Of a DNA stretch of 64,000 nt, positions 36,135 to 45,204 are shown in pieces (the first letter of the stretch is position 1; each line of letters opens with the position of its first letter). The stretch is from Methylobacterium sp. PvR107 (GTDB lineage: Bacteria > Pseudomonadota > Alphaproteobacteria > Rhizobiales > Beijerinckiaceae). The stretch spans positions 2,046,001-2,110,000 of the forward strand of contig NZ_JAFIBW010000001.1 in assembly GCF_017833295.1 (NCBI RefSeq), given 5' to 3'. The notes under the pieces are model-generated. The model saw only the letters and a list, made by a program, of their open reading frames with translations, searched no databases and was not told the origin of the DNA. The position numbers and the translations under genes were made by a program.

Positions 36135-37376
36135 ATGAACATGGAGATCCGAAAGGCTGACGGGCAGCCGCTGACGACCGCGGATCGCCAGCAGGCGATC
36201 ACGGAATCGTTGCGGCAGATCGCGCGCATGTCGCGCTTCGTCGACCGCAAGAAGGGGATCCGATCCTACCAGACCGGCACCAAGAGCGATCCCTGGATTC
36301 CGATCCTGTTCGTGATCTGCTTCGTGCTGCCGACGCTGGTCGGGGCGGTTTATTTCGGGTTCGTTGCCTCGGACCGCTACGTGACGGAGGCGCGCTTCGC
36401 CATCCGGCAGGCGATCGGCGCGTCCGAGAAGTCGTCAGGCGGATCGGACGCCGGCAGCTCCGACGGTGCGGGGCAGATGATCTCGCAGGATCGGCTGATC
36501 ACACGCGAATACATCCTGAGCCGACCGATGTTGGAGACGCTCGAGGCGCAGCTACCGCTACGCGCGTGGTTCAGCAGCGAAAGCATCGACTATTTCTCGC
36601 GGTTCGAAGCGGAAAAGCCGATCGAGAAATTTCTGCGCTACTGGCGACGTCGGGTCAGCGTGTCCAGCGAACCCTCTTCCGGGATCATGTCGGTCTCCGT
36701 CGAGGCCTTCGATCCCGATCAGTCCCTCGCCATCGCCCAGGCTGTCATGAAGGAAGCCGAGCGGATGGTGAATGATCTCACCGTGAAAGCGCGTGCGGAC
36801 GCGGTTGCGGAAAGCATCCGGGAGTTGGCTCTTGCCGGCGAGCAGATGAGCAGGATCCGCCTCGCGATGCGGGATCTTCGGAACCGCCAGGGGGTGCTCG
36901 ACGCGCACAAGGCCAACGACGTCAACCTCAAGATCATCGCTGAGCTGCGGGCGTCCCGCATCACCCTGTCCAGCCAGCTTGCGATCGGCCAGCGCGATCT
37001 CGGCCCGGATTCCAGGCGGATCTTGGACTTCAAGCAGCAGATCAAGGATCTCGACGACAACATCGCGCGGATCGAGCGGCAATCTGCTGGCTCGGATCCG
37101 GCGCAGAAGCAGCTCCTCTCCGACGCACTGATCCGTTTCGAGTCGCTGGAAAACGATCGCAAGAATGCCGAGAAGTACTATCAGCAGGTGCTGATGGCCT
37201 CCGAGCGCGCCCGCATCATCGCGGCGCGGCAGATCGAATTCTTCAGCCCGATCGTGGAGCCCGTGAGGGCCGAATCCGCCCTCGAGCCGCGGCGGATGCT
37301 GATGATTTCCTTGATTACCCTCGGTTCGGGAGTCCTTTTCGGTGCGGCGATGTTTGCCCGCAAGATGATGACCTGA
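36135..37376 (+). CDS. kpsE: capsule export inner-membrane protein, KpsE-like
   Basis: A 413-residue polysaccharide co-polymerase-type protein. First helix WIPILFVICFVLPTLVGAVY (residues about 54-77), a long periplasmic coiled-coil part (residues about 190-340, with DLNLK...SSQLAIGQRDLG and SRRILDFKQQIKDLDDNIAR) and a C-terminal helix ISLITLGSGVLFGAAMFA. This layout fits KpsE/CtrB, which bridges the ABC exporter to the outer-membrane channel. Starts at 36108 (ATG) or 36084 (GTG) are possible; CAGGA before 36135 favours the one given. Confidence 0.87.
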   Translation: MNMEIRKADGQPLTTADRQQAITESLRQIARMSRFVDRKKGIRSYQTGTKSDPWIPILFVICFVLPTLVGAVYFGFVASDRYVTEARFAIRQAIGASEKSSGGSDAGSSDGAGQMISQDRLITREYILSRPMLETLEAQLPLRAWFSSESIDYFSRFEAEKPIEKFLRYWRRRVSVSSEPSSGIMSVSVEAFDPDQSLAIAQAVMKEAERMVNDLTVKARADAVAESIRELALAGEQMSRIRLAMRDLRNRQGVLDAHKANDVNLKIIAELRASRITLSSQLAIGQRDLGPDSRRILDFKQQIKDLDDNIARIERQSAGSDPAQKQLLSDALIRFESLENDRKNAEKYYQQVLMASERARIIAARQIEFFSPIVEPVRAESALEPRRMLMISLITLGSGVLFGAAMFARKMMT

Positions 37377-37404
37377 GGCGGGGCTCCGACGGCGAACCTA
37401 GCGC

Positions 37405-38007
37405 TCAGCGGTCAGTGCCGACCGGTGCCCGCGATCCATCCGCCGCCGGGCCGACCGTGCCGCCGGTCCAGCCCTGCGCCCGCCAGCCTTCCGCGCGTTC
37501 GTCGAGGTCGATCGAGCCTGCCTGGTCGAGCAACGTCAGCACACGCTCGGCCCGGCTGTCGTCGGTCCGCACCGTTACCAGCGTGCCGCCGCGCCGGACG
37601 CCCTCGGCGTAGGTCTGGGCTTCCCCTTCGCTGAGCCCCGCACCGGTGAGGCCGCCGATTAGCCCGCCGGCCGCCGCGCCGACCCCGGCGCCCGTCACCG
37701 CGGCGACCAGCCAGCCCGAGGCGATCACAGGGCCGAGACCCGGGATTGCCAGGAGCCCGAGGCCGGCAAGCAGGCCCGCCCCGCCCCCCAGCACCGTGCC
37801 GACCGTCGCGCCGGTACCGGCGCCCTCCGCGGCCTCGGCCGGATGACGGGCGGCCCGGCCCGCCGGAGGCGCGGACGCGTCGGATCCAGGCCGATTCGCG
37901 ACGATGCTGATATCGGCATGGGGAATGCCGGCGGCCTCAAGGTCGTCGACCACCTTGGCCGCGGCCTCGTACTCGTCGAACAGCGCGGTCAGGACGCGTA
38001 CGGTCAT
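37405..38007 (-). CDS. glycine-zipper stress protein (YflT/17M-like)
   Basis: A 200-residue protein. The N-terminus (VRVLTALFDEYEAAAKVVDDLEAAG) matches the general-stress-protein 17M/heat-induced YflT domain. Residues about 62-130 are Gly/Ala-rich glycine zippers (GAGTGATVGTVLGGGAGLLAG, GAGVGAAAGGLIGGLTGAG) that can insert in membranes. The C-terminal part carries a second VTVRTDD strand. Function is not defined; relatives are induced by stress. GGGAG lies 8 bases before the ATG. It converges on the kpsE-like gene and is divergent from flhA. Confidence 0.8.
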   Translation of the reverse strand: MTVRVLTALFDEYEAAAKVVDDLEAAGIPHADISIVANRPGSDASAPPAGRAARHPAEAAEGAGTGATVGTVLGGGAGLLAGLGLLAIPGLGPVIASGWLVAAVTGAGVGAAAGGLIGGLTGAGLSEGEAQTYAEGVRRGGTLVTVRTDDSRAERVLTLLDQAGSIDLDERAEGWRAQGWTGGTVGPAADGSRAPVGTDR

Positions 38008-38153
38008 AGCTGTCTCCCGAGGCCTGGGGCCTGCGCCCGCGTGCATGGCGACCACGCGCACCGGGACGCGCGCGTGCCGGCCGGGCGCGGTGCTGCTGCC
38101 GTTCGGTCAAGCGGCGGGGCCAGTCGCGGTTCCCTCCGGTGTCACGGCCCTTC

Positions 38154-38168
38154 TTAACGCGCCGCTAA
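38154..38168. promoter_or_regulatory. candidate CtrA box upstream of flhA
   Basis: TTAA-N7-CTAA, one base from the CtrA consensus TTAA-N7-TTAA, 72 bases upstream of the flhA ATG. CtrA controls flagellar genes in many alphaproteobacteria, and ctrA is 6 kb downstream. Confidence 0.5.
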
Positions 38169-38240
38169 CCATCCGCCCGGCAGATCTTGCCGAGTGCGCG
38201 CGGGGAATGCCTTTCCGGCGGACGGCAACGGGTGGCGGTG

Positions 38241-40388
38241 ATGGCGGAGACGGCGAGCGCGCCGGCACGGGTTGGAGCGGCCGCGGCGCTCGGGCAGTTC
38301 ACGCTGCCCACGCGCGGCGACCTCCAGGCCCTGTCCAAGCGGTCGGACCTCCTGTTCGCCACCGGCGTCATGGGCATCCTAGCGGTGCTGATCTTCCCGC
38401 TGCCGGCGATCCTGCTCGACCTGCTGCTGGCGGTCTCGATCATCCTCTCCGTGCTGATCATGATGACCGGCCTGTCGATCGACAACCCGCTGGAATTCAC
38501 CGTCTTCCCGACGCTGCTGCTCATCGCCACGATGCTGCGGCTCGCCCTCAACCTCGCCTCGACCCGCCTGATCCTCGGCCACGGTCACGAGGGCACCGCG
38601 GCGGCCGGCCACGTGATCGAGGCCTTCGGCCACTTCGTGATGGGCGGCAATTTCGTCATCGGGATCATCGTGTTCGCGATCCTGATCATCGTGAACTTCG
38701 TGGTCATCACCAAGGGCTCGGGCCGCATCGCCGAAGTCGCGGCCCGCTTCACCCTCGACGCCATGCCGGGCAAGCAGATGGCCATCGACGCCGACCTCTC
38801 GGCCGGGCTCATCGACGAGAAGGCCGCCAAGGCCCGTCGCGCGGCCCTGGAGGAGGAATCATCCTTCTTCGGCGCCATGGACGGCGCCTCGAAATTCGTC
38901 CGCGGCGACGCGGTGGCGGCCCTGCTGATCACCTTCATCAACGTGGTTGGCGGCATCATCATCGGCGTCGCCCAGCAGGGCCTGAGCTTCGGCGACGCCG
39001 CCAAGAGCTACACGCTGCTGACCATCGGCGACGGGCTGGCGAGCCAAGTGCCGGCGCTCATCGTCTCGACGGCCGCGGGCCTCCTGGTCTCGAAGGCCGG
39101 CGTGCGGGGTGCGGCCGACAAGGCGCTGGGCAAGCAGCTCGCGCATTATCCGAAGGCCCTCGGCATGTCGGCGGCCGTGATGCTGCTGATCGCGCTGCTG
39201 CCGGGCATGCCGATGCTGCCGTTCCTGCTGCTGGGCGGCGGGGCGGGCTACGCCGCTTGGCGCATCAACAGGAACGCCAAAAATGCCCCTCCCCTCGACG
39301 CCGAGGGCGTTCCGATGGACGCGACCGCAGTGGCCGCGGCGGCCGCAGCCAAGGAGGAGACGGTCTCCGACCTCCTGAAGCTCGACGACCTCAAGCTCGA
39401 GATGGGCTACGCGCTCCTCGCCCTGGTCAACGGCGAGGGTCAGGACCGGCTGACCGATCAGATCAAGGCCCTGCGCCGGCAACTCGCGGCGGAACTGGGT
39501 TTCGTGATGCCGTCCGTGCGCATCCTCGACAACGTCCAGCTCGACGCCAACAGCTACGTGGTTCGGGTCAAGGAGATCGAGGCCGGCACCGGCCGGATCT
39601 TTCCCGGCCAGTTCATGGCGATGGACCCGATGGGCGGTCAGGTCCAGCTGCCCGGCCAGCACATGCTCGAGCCGACCTTCGGCCTGCCGGCGACCTGGAT
39701 CGACGCGGCACTCCGCGATCAGGCGCAGCTCAAGGGCTACACGGTGGTGGACGCCGCCACGGTCGTCTCGACGCATCTCACCGAGGTCATCAAGGCGCAC
39801 GTTTCGGAACTCCTCAACCACGTCGAGGTCTCGAAGCTGCTGCGCGAGCTGCAAAAGGAGCACGCCGAGCTGCTCAAGGAGATCGTGCCCTCGCAGATCT
39901 CCACGACCGGCATCCAGCGGGTGCTGCAGTTCCTGCTGGCCGAGCGCGTCTCGATCCGCGATCTCGGGGCGATCGTGGAGGCGGTCGCGGAGGTCGCGGG
40001 CGGGGTGAAGAACCCGCGCGACGTGGTCGAGCATGTCCGCGCCCGCCTCGGACGGCAGATCTGCGCGCAGTATCAGGATCAGAACGGCACCCTGCCGATC
40101 ATCACGTTGTCGCCGGCCTGGGAGCAGGCCTTCATGGAGTCGATCGTCGGCGAGCGCGAGGAGCGCTACCTCGCGATGCAGCCCTCGAAACTCAGCGAGT
40201 TCGTCAACGCCGTGCGCGACCGCTTCGAGTCGGCGGCCCGCCAGGGCGAGATGCCGGTGCTGGTCACCTCGGCTCAGACCCGACCGTTCGTGCGGTCGAT
40301 CATCGAGCGCTTCCGCCGTGAGACGCCGGTGATGAGCCAGGCCGAGATCCATCCCCGGGCACGGCTGCGCACGGTGAACTCGATCTGA
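38241..40388 (+). CDS. flhA: flagellar export gate protein FlhA
   Basis: Core membrane component of the flagellar type III export gate. The 715 residues include about eight membrane helices (residues about 40-330) and a cytosolic C-terminal domain that docks export substrates. Blocks seen: SIDNPLEFTVFPTLLLIATM, RLALNLASTRLIL, FVMGGNFVIGIIVF, AARFTLDAMPGKQMAIDADL (the conserved FHIPEP-region equivalent) and PALIVSTAAGLLVS. The ATG at 38241 directly follows GGCGGTG. It is alone on its strand here; fliI and fliJ follow on the opposite strand. Confidence 0.97.
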   Translation: MAETASAPARVGAAAALGQFTLPTRGDLQALSKRSDLLFATGVMGILAVLIFPLPAILLDLLLAVSIILSVLIMMTGLSIDNPLEFTVFPTLLLIATMLRLALNLASTRLILGHGHEGTAAAGHVIEAFGHFVMGGNFVIGIIVFAILIIVNFVVITKGSGRIAEVAARFTLDAMPGKQMAIDADLSAGLIDEKAAKARRAALEEESSFFGAMDGASKFVRGDAVAALLITFINVVGGIIIGVAQQGLSFGDAAKSYTLLTIGDGLASQVPALIVSTAAGLLVSKAGVRGAADKALGKQLAHYPKALGMSAAVMLLIALLPGMPMLPFLLLGGGAGYAAWRINRNAKNAPPLDAEGVPMDATAVAAAAAAKEETVSDLLKLDDLKLEMGYALLALVNGEGQDRLTDQIKALRRQLAAELGFVMPSVRILDNVQLDANSYVVRVKEIEAGTGRIFPGQFMAMDPMGGQVQLPGQHMLEPTFGLPATWIDAALRDQAQLKGYTVVDAATVVSTHLTEVIKAHVSELLNHVEVSKLLRELQKEHAELLKEIVPSQISTTGIQRVLQFLLAERVSIRDLGAIVEAVAEVAGGVKNPRDVVEHVRARLGRQICAQYQDQNGTLPIITLSPAWEQAFMESIVGEREERYLAMQPSKLSEFVNAVRDRFESAARQGEMPVLVTSAQTRPFVRSIIERFRRETPVMSQAEIHPRARLRTVNSI

Positions 40389-40478
40389 GCGCCACCGCAA
40401 CACCTCGGGATGATCGAAGCGCGGACGGGTCCCTGCGGCTGCTCTTAGAACCTCAGCCTCTGCGCAGGAAGGACGGGC

Positions 40479-40591
40479 CGTCCTTTCGGGGCCGTGCAGC
40501 GGAGCCCGCAATCCAGACTCGCAGGCCAACCAAAATTAGGAGCGTCAGCCGCTCTGCCTTCCGAATTCGCCTGCAGCGCCCCGGAATGACG
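40479..40591. repeat. palindromic intergenic repeat, family A copy 2
   Basis: About 113 bases from CGTCCTTTCGGGGCCG with GCAGCGGAGCCCG to GCGCCCCGGAATGACG. More diverged than copy 1 in its centre, which is AT-richer (CCAAAATTAGG). Confidence 0.75.
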
Positions 40592-40636
40592 GGTCGTCGT
40601 TCGGTGCGGAGTCCGAACGCCAATGAACCCGTCGCC

Positions 40637-41704
40637 TCACACCGCCTTCTGCTTGAGCTCCCGCTCGAGCTCGTGCGCGTTGAGGCCCGGCACGATCACC
40701 GGCGGCTCCGGTACGGCGGAGGCCTTCGGACCGTGCGCGGCCGAGCCGATCGCGGCGGCCAGCCGCGAGCGCTCGAAGGCGATCACGACCGCCACCGAGA
40801 CGAGGGCGGGGATCCAGAAATAGAAGATCCGGAAGATGATCACCGCCGCGATGATCGCGTCTTTCTGGGCCTCGTCGGTGATGTGCATCGCGGTGATGAA
40901 CACGATCTCGAACACGCCGAGGCCGCCCGGAGCATGCGAGGCCAGCGCCACAGAGAACGAGGCGAGGAAGATCGCCAGGACCGGGATGAAGCCCGGATTC
41001 ATCGCCTCCGGTAGGGCGAAGTAGATGATGCCGGCGGCGCCCAGCAGTTCCAGGGGCGCAGCCAGAAGCTGGCGGCCCATGATGCCCGGCCGGGGATACT
41101 CGAGCTTGAACGAGCGGATGTGCAGCGGGCGCAGCCGCATGATCGAGCCGATCACGTAAAGGCCGACGAAGGCCAGCATGCCGATGCCGACGATCAGCGC
41201 GGTCTTGGGATCGGTCAGGAACGCCGGAAGCCTGCCTTCGAGCCGGGTCAGCAGGTGCGGATCGACCACCAGCGTGAAGCCGCCGAGCAGGATCGTGCCG
41301 AGGAAGAAGGTGAACGAGCAGAGGGCCACGAGCACGGCCACCTGCGCGGCCGTCAATCCCTTGGCGGTGTAGGCCCGGTAGCGCACGAGGGCGCCGGAGA
41401 AGACCGAAGCGCCGATATTGTGCGAGAGCGCATAGGTGGTGAAGGAGCAGAGCGAGACGAACAGCCACGAGATGTGGCGGACGCCCAGGTGCAGGAGGGC
41501 GATGCGGTCGTACCAGGCGAGCGCCGCGTAGGCGACCAGGGTCGAGAACGCCGCGAGCAGGATCCGGTGCGGCGGGATCGCCAGGATTGCGGCCCAGATC
41601 GCAGACAGCGAGGTTGTCTTCAGTTCCTGATAGAGGAAATAGCCCGACACGACCACGGCCGCGAGGCCGATCAAAGGCCAGATGAACTCGCTGATCTTCT
41701 TCAT
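40637..41704 (-). CDS. YbhN/UPF0104 family membrane protein
   Basis: A 355-residue inner-membrane protein with about eight helices, matching the lysylphosphatidylglycerol synthase membrane region/UPF0104 family. Blocks seen: HNIGASVFSGALVRYRAY, FLGTILLGGF and ASHAPGGLGVFEIVF. Relatives flip or modify lipids; this one lacks a soluble synthase domain, so catalytic function is unclear. The ATG at 41704 (MKKISEFIWP) is preferred over a longer frame. It lies 165 bases after fliJ on the same strand and may be read from the same transcript. Confidence 0.88.
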   Translation of the reverse strand: MKKISEFIWPLIGLAAVVVSGYFLYQELKTTSLSAIWAAILAIPPHRILLAAFSTLVAYAALAWYDRIALLHLGVRHISWLFVSLCSFTTYALSHNIGASVFSGALVRYRAYTAKGLTAAQVAVLVALCSFTFFLGTILLGGFTLVVDPHLLTRLEGRLPAFLTDPKTALIVGIGMLAFVGLYVIGSIMRLRPLHIRSFKLEYPRPGIMGRQLLAAPLELLGAAGIIYFALPEAMNPGFIPVLAIFLASFSVALASHAPGGLGVFEIVFITAMHITDEAQKDAIIAAVIIFRIFYFWIPALVSVAVVIAFERSRLAAAIGSAAHGPKASAVPEPPVIVPGLNAHELERELKQKAV

Positions 41705-41869
41705 GAACACCGACGCCCCGGGGGAGAGCCCCCTGATGCGCCGGCACGCGACGCGCTGCAAGCGGCCTGAATACCACCCCGATCCCCCTTGTCAGGCGAT
41801 CGTGACGGTTTCGTGCCGCCAGGTGCTCGACCCGGCCGGTCCGGTCGCGGCGCGGCCGGGATCCCGGCG

Positions 41870-42277
41870 TCAGCCCCGGGCGCGGTTGAGGCCGATGCCG
41901 TCCATCGCGGCCTGATCCCGGGCCGATTCGGCGGCGCGCTCGGCGGTCCGCTCCCGGTCGTTCAGGATCTCGACCTTCTTCAGCTCCTCGAAGGCCTCGC
42001 CGAGCTCCGCCTTCGCCTCGGCGAGCTGGCCCTCCAGCGCCTGGGCCGACTGGAGCATGTTCTCCCGTCGGGTGGCCGCCGCTCTGGCGTAGGTCGGGTA
42101 GGCGAAGTGACCGACGTCGGTGATGCCGGCGCGCGCCTCCTCGACGGCGACCTCGCGGGCGAGCTCCACCGCCATCCGCTGGAAGTCGGCCATCATCATC
42201 TCGATTTGGGTCACACGCCGGCGCTTCTCGTCGACCTGGAAGCGGCGCAGGCGGATCAGCGTGTCACGCGATTTCAT
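41870..42277 (-). CDS. fliJ: flagellar FliJ-like export chaperone
   Basis: A 135-residue, almost wholly coiled-coil protein (MKSRDTLIRLRRFQVDEKRR...) with no signal peptide. Position directly after fliI (61 bases) and the coiled-coil form match FliJ, which sits in the FliI ring and promotes export. FliJ sequences are poorly conserved, so context carries much of the call. A longer start (7 residues upstream) is possible. Confidence 0.82.
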   Translation of the reverse strand: MKSRDTLIRLRRFQVDEKRRRVTQIEMMMADFQRMAVELAREVAVEEARAGITDVGHFAYPTYARAAATRRENMLQSAQALEGQLAEAKAELGEAFEELKKVEILNDRERTAERAAESARDQAAMDGIGLNRARG

Positions 42278-42338
42278 CAGGACGCTCACTCCACGCAACG
42301 CTTGAGCCCGCGCCTCGGATCATGCCCGGGCCGTGCCC

Positions 42339-43691
42339 CTAGGCTCCACCGACGATCTGGCCGAGCCGTGCGTAACCATCGCTGATGGACGTTGCTTCTT
42401 CCTTACCCTGCCCCAGAAAAGCCTCAAGCTGAGGCATGAGCGCCACGGCCTCGTCGACCTCCTGGGACGCGCCCGCCCGGTAGGCACCGAGCCGGATCAG
42501 CTCCTCCATGTCGGCATAGGTGGAGAGCACCCGCCGCGCCCGGCGGACCACCGGCAGGTAGGCCGGATCGCAGGAGCGGGGCATGGTCCGGGAGACGGAG
42601 CGCAGGACGTTGATCGCCGGGTAGCGGCCGCGCTCCGCGATGGCCCGCTCCATGACGATGTGGCCGTCGAGGATGCCGCGCACCGCGTCCGCCACCGGCT
42701 CGTTGTGGTCGTCGCCCTCGACCAGCACGGTGAACAGGGCCGAGATCGTGCCCTGCCCCACGCCCGGTCCCGCGCGCTCCAGCAGGCGCGGCAGCTCGGA
42801 GAACACGGTCGGCGTGTAGCCCTTGGCGGTCGGCGGTTCGCCGGCGGCGAGACCGATGTCGCGCTGGGCCATGGCGAAGCGCGTGATCGAATCGATCATG
42901 CACAGGACCTTCGCGCCCTGGTCGCGGAAATGCTCGGCGACTGACAGGGTCACGTAGGCGGCGTTGCGGCGCATCAGCGCCGGCTCGTCGGAGGTCGCCA
43001 CCACGACCACCGAGCGGGCGAGCCCGGCGGCGCCGAGATCGTCCTGCAGGAATTCCTGGACCTCGCGCCCGCGCTCGCCCACGAGCCCGATCACCGCCAC
43101 GTCGGCCGCCGTGTAGCGGGCGAGCATGGAGAGCAGCACCGACTTGCCGACGCCCGACCCCGCGAAGATCCCCATCCGCTGGCCGGCGCACATGGTCAGG
43201 AACGTGTTGATGCACCGGACGCCGAGATCGAGCGGGGCGCCGACCCGGGTGCGCGCATGGGCCGGCGGCGGATCGGCCCGGAGCGAATAGACGTCCTGCC
43301 CCTGCGGCAGGGGCCCGAGCCCGTCGACCGGACGGCCCAGCGCGTCGATCACCCGTCCCAGCCAGCCGGCGGACGGCCGGATCGCGCCCGCCGATTCGTC
43401 GCGCACGTAAGCCGGGCATCCGCGCCGCACACCTTCCAGGGACCCGAACGGCATGGCGAGCGCCCGGTCCCCCTGGAAGCCGATGATCTCGCAGGGTACC
43501 AGCCCGTGGCCGTTCGCGCCCTCGACATCGATCCGTCCGCCCAGCCGCATCGCCGCCACCGGGCCGGCGACTTCCACCAGCAGGCCGCGGATCGCAACAA
43601 CGCGGCCGAACGTCTCGAGCACCTCGACGCGCTCCAGGGCCGCCTGCGCGGCGGCGAGGGACGAAATGAACCTTGCCGAATCCTGTGTCAT
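42339..43691 (-). CDS. fliI: flagellum-specific ATPase FliI
   Basis: Hexameric ATPase of the flagellar export apparatus, homologous to F1-beta. 450 residues. Walker A is [13 protein letters not shown] with Lys183; [14 protein letters not shown], the Walker B-type [15 protein letters not shown] and [14 protein letters not shown] follow. The ATG at 43691 gives MTQDSARF. It is divergent from ctrA with a 419-base intergenic region, an arrangement seen in other Rhizobiales, and heads fliI-fliJ. Confidence 0.96.
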   Translation of the reverse strand: MTQDSARFISSLAAAQAALERVEVLETFGRVVAIRGLLVEVAGPVAAMRLGGRIDVEGANGHGLVPCEIIGFQGDRALAMPFGSLEGVRRGCPAYVRDESAGAIRPSAGWLGRVIDALGRPVDGLGPLPQGQDVYSLRADPPPAHARTRVGAPLDLGVRCINTFLTMCAGQRMGIFAGSGVGKSVLLSMLARYTAADVAVIGLVGERGREVQEFLQDDLGAAGLARSVVVVATSDEPALMRRNAAYVTLSVAEHFRDQGAKVLCMIDSITRFAMAQRDIGLAAGEPPTAKGYTPTVFSELPRLLERAGPGVGQGTISALFTVLVEGDDHNEPVADAVRGILDGHIVMERAIAERGRYPAINVLRSVSRTMPRSCDPAYLPVVRRARRVLSTYADMEELIRLGAYRAGASQEVDEAVALMPQLEAFLGQGKEEATSISDGYARLGQIVGGA

Positions 43692-44110
43692 CGGCCCCGC
43701 TCTCAACGCTTCGTTTACCGGCCTCCTTAACACTGCGCTTCACGGGCTCGTAGCGGCTCGATCCGGGGCTCGATGACAACCGAGCTCAACGAAAACGTGC
43801 GTTGTGTCCACAGGACCACAGCGCGGATCGAATCGTTACGGAGGAAGTACTTACGCCGGAGGTTGCAGGCGGCCTGGACGCAAGCGGATCGGAATCACGG
43901 ACCGATGCGAGAGGGGAGGAACGCTGTTCCTCCTATCAAGCTCGCGGAAGTGCGAACAAGACGCTTGCGGTAGGGAATCAGGTTTTGTTAACGATTAATC
44001 CATAGCGTTCCACGTCAAGAGCGGCGGAGCGCCCGTCCACAGGCCGGTGGCGGGCGAGCGATAGGGACGTGTCTGCGCGCTGATGCGGCCGGCGGGGCTG
44101 GGGACCGACG
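43692..44110. promoter_or_regulatory. divergent fliI/ctrA regulatory region with GAATC sites
   Basis: A 419-base gene-free region. Three GAATC sites (43830-43834, 43892-43896, 43975-43979) fall within 150 bases; GANTC is the methylation site of CcrM, which controls ctrA transcription in Caulobacter. TTAACGATTAA (near 43987) holds two overlapping TTAA half sites but not the N7 spacing. TCCACAGG occurs twice (43807 and 44036). Short ORFs here overlap each other and lack support. Confidence 0.5.
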
Positions 44111-44812
44111 ATGCGGGTACTTTTGATCGAGGACGACAGCGCGACCGCGCAGAGCATCGAGCTGATGCTCAAGTCCGAGAACTTCAACACCTACACCACC
44201 GACCTCGGGGAAGAAGGTGTCGATCTCGGTAAGCTCTACGATTACGACATCATCCTCCTCGATCTGAATCTGCCCGACATGTCGGGTTACGAGGTGCTGC
44301 GCTCGCTGCGCGTCGCCAAGGTGAAGACGCCGATCCTGATCCTGTCCGGCATGGCCGGCATCGAGGACAAGGTGAAGGGCCTCGGCTTCGGCGCCGACGA
44401 CTACCTGACCAAGCCGTTCCACAAGGACGAGCTGGTGGCGCGGATCCACGCCATCGTGCGCCGTTCGAAGGGTCACGCCCAGTCGGTGATCACCACCGGC
44501 GACCTGATCGTGAACCTCGACCAGAAGACCGTCGAGGTCGGCGGCGCCCGGGTGCACCTCACCGGCAAGGAGTACCAGATGCTGGAGCTCCTCTCCCTGC
44601 GGAAGGGCACGACGCTCACCAAGGAGATGTTCCTCAACCATCTCTATGGCGGCATGGACGAGCCCGAGCTGAAGATCATCGACGTGTTCATCTGCAAGCT
44701 GCGCAAGAAGCTCGCGAACGCCAGCCAGGGCAAGAACTACATCGAGACCGTCTGGGGCCGCGGCTACGTGCTGCGCGAGCCGATGGACAGCGAGGAGCGC
44801 ATGGCGGTCTGA
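44111..44812 (+). CDS. ctrA: cell-cycle response regulator CtrA
   Basis: Master transcription regulator of the alphaproteobacterial cell cycle and of motility genes. 233 residues: receiver domain with the acidic pair in IEDD, phospho-acceptor Asp51 (LLDLNLP) and Lys103-region TKPFHKDEL, then an OmpR-type winged helix ([17 protein letters not shown]...[14 protein letters not shown]...VWGRGYVLR). Nearly identical in style to CtrA of other Rhizobiales. The C-terminus is RMAV; Caulobacter CtrA ends in AA, which acts in ClpXP turnover. A terminator follows. Confidence 0.98.
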   Translation: MRVLLIEDDSATAQSIELMLKSENFNTYTTDLGEEGVDLGKLYDYDIILLDLNLPDMSGYEVLRSLRVAKVKTPILILSGMAGIEDKVKGLGFGADDYLTKPFHKDELVARIHAIVRRSKGHAQSVITTGDLIVNLDQKTVEVGGARVHLTGKEYQMLELLSLRKGTTLTKEMFLNHLYGGMDEPELKIIDVFICKLRKKLANASQGKNYIETVWGRGYVLREPMDSEERMAV

Positions 44813-44836
44813 TCCGCCACGAATTCCGGTTCTCAT

Positions 44837-44874
44837 GAACCCCGTGCGGCCCGGCCGCGCGGGGTTCTTCGTTA
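44837..44874 (+). terminator. terminator of ctrA
   Basis: GAACCCCGTGCGGC paired with GCCGCGCGGGGTTC (one G-T pair), 24 bases after the ctrA stop, then TTCGTTAT. Confidence 0.82.
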
Positions 44875-44990
44875 TGGGGTCGGTCCTGTGCGCAGTCCGG
44901 CTGTGGCGGACATGCAGCGTCACGATTGGCGCGCAACGCGCCCTGCCGCCTTATAGGCGGCCCGTACACAGAGCCTTTCGACAAGCGACC

Positions 44991-45104
44991 CCTCATTCCG
45001 GGACCGCGCGGCGGCGCCCGGAATCCAGACGCGCCTTCGGTCCGAGACCTGGCGCCGGCGACGGCTCCGGGTTCCGGGGCCGCCGCCGGCGCCCCGGAAG
45101 GACG
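44991..45104. repeat. palindromic intergenic repeat, family A copy 3
   Basis: About 114 bases from CCTCATTCCGGG to GCCCCGGAAGGACGG, with inner arms GGCGGCGCCCGGAATCC and GGGTTCCGGGGCCGCCG. It fills most of the gap between ctrA and the protease gene. Confidence 0.75.
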
Positions 45105-45204
45105 GCACGGTCGTTCCGCATCGGTGGTGATCCGATGCGGGCGGTTCAGGCGTTCGGCACCTGAACCCTGACAGCCCGATGATCGGCCGCCTGACGCATA
45201 CCCC

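Noticed and set aside
43980..43998. TTAACGATTAA as a CtrA box for autoregulation
   Set aside because: The half sites are only three bases apart; the consensus needs a seven-base spacing, so only a half-site claim is possible.
43773..44005. Three short overlapping ORFs upstream of ctrA
   Set aside because: They overlap each other in different frames and cover the ctrA regulatory region.
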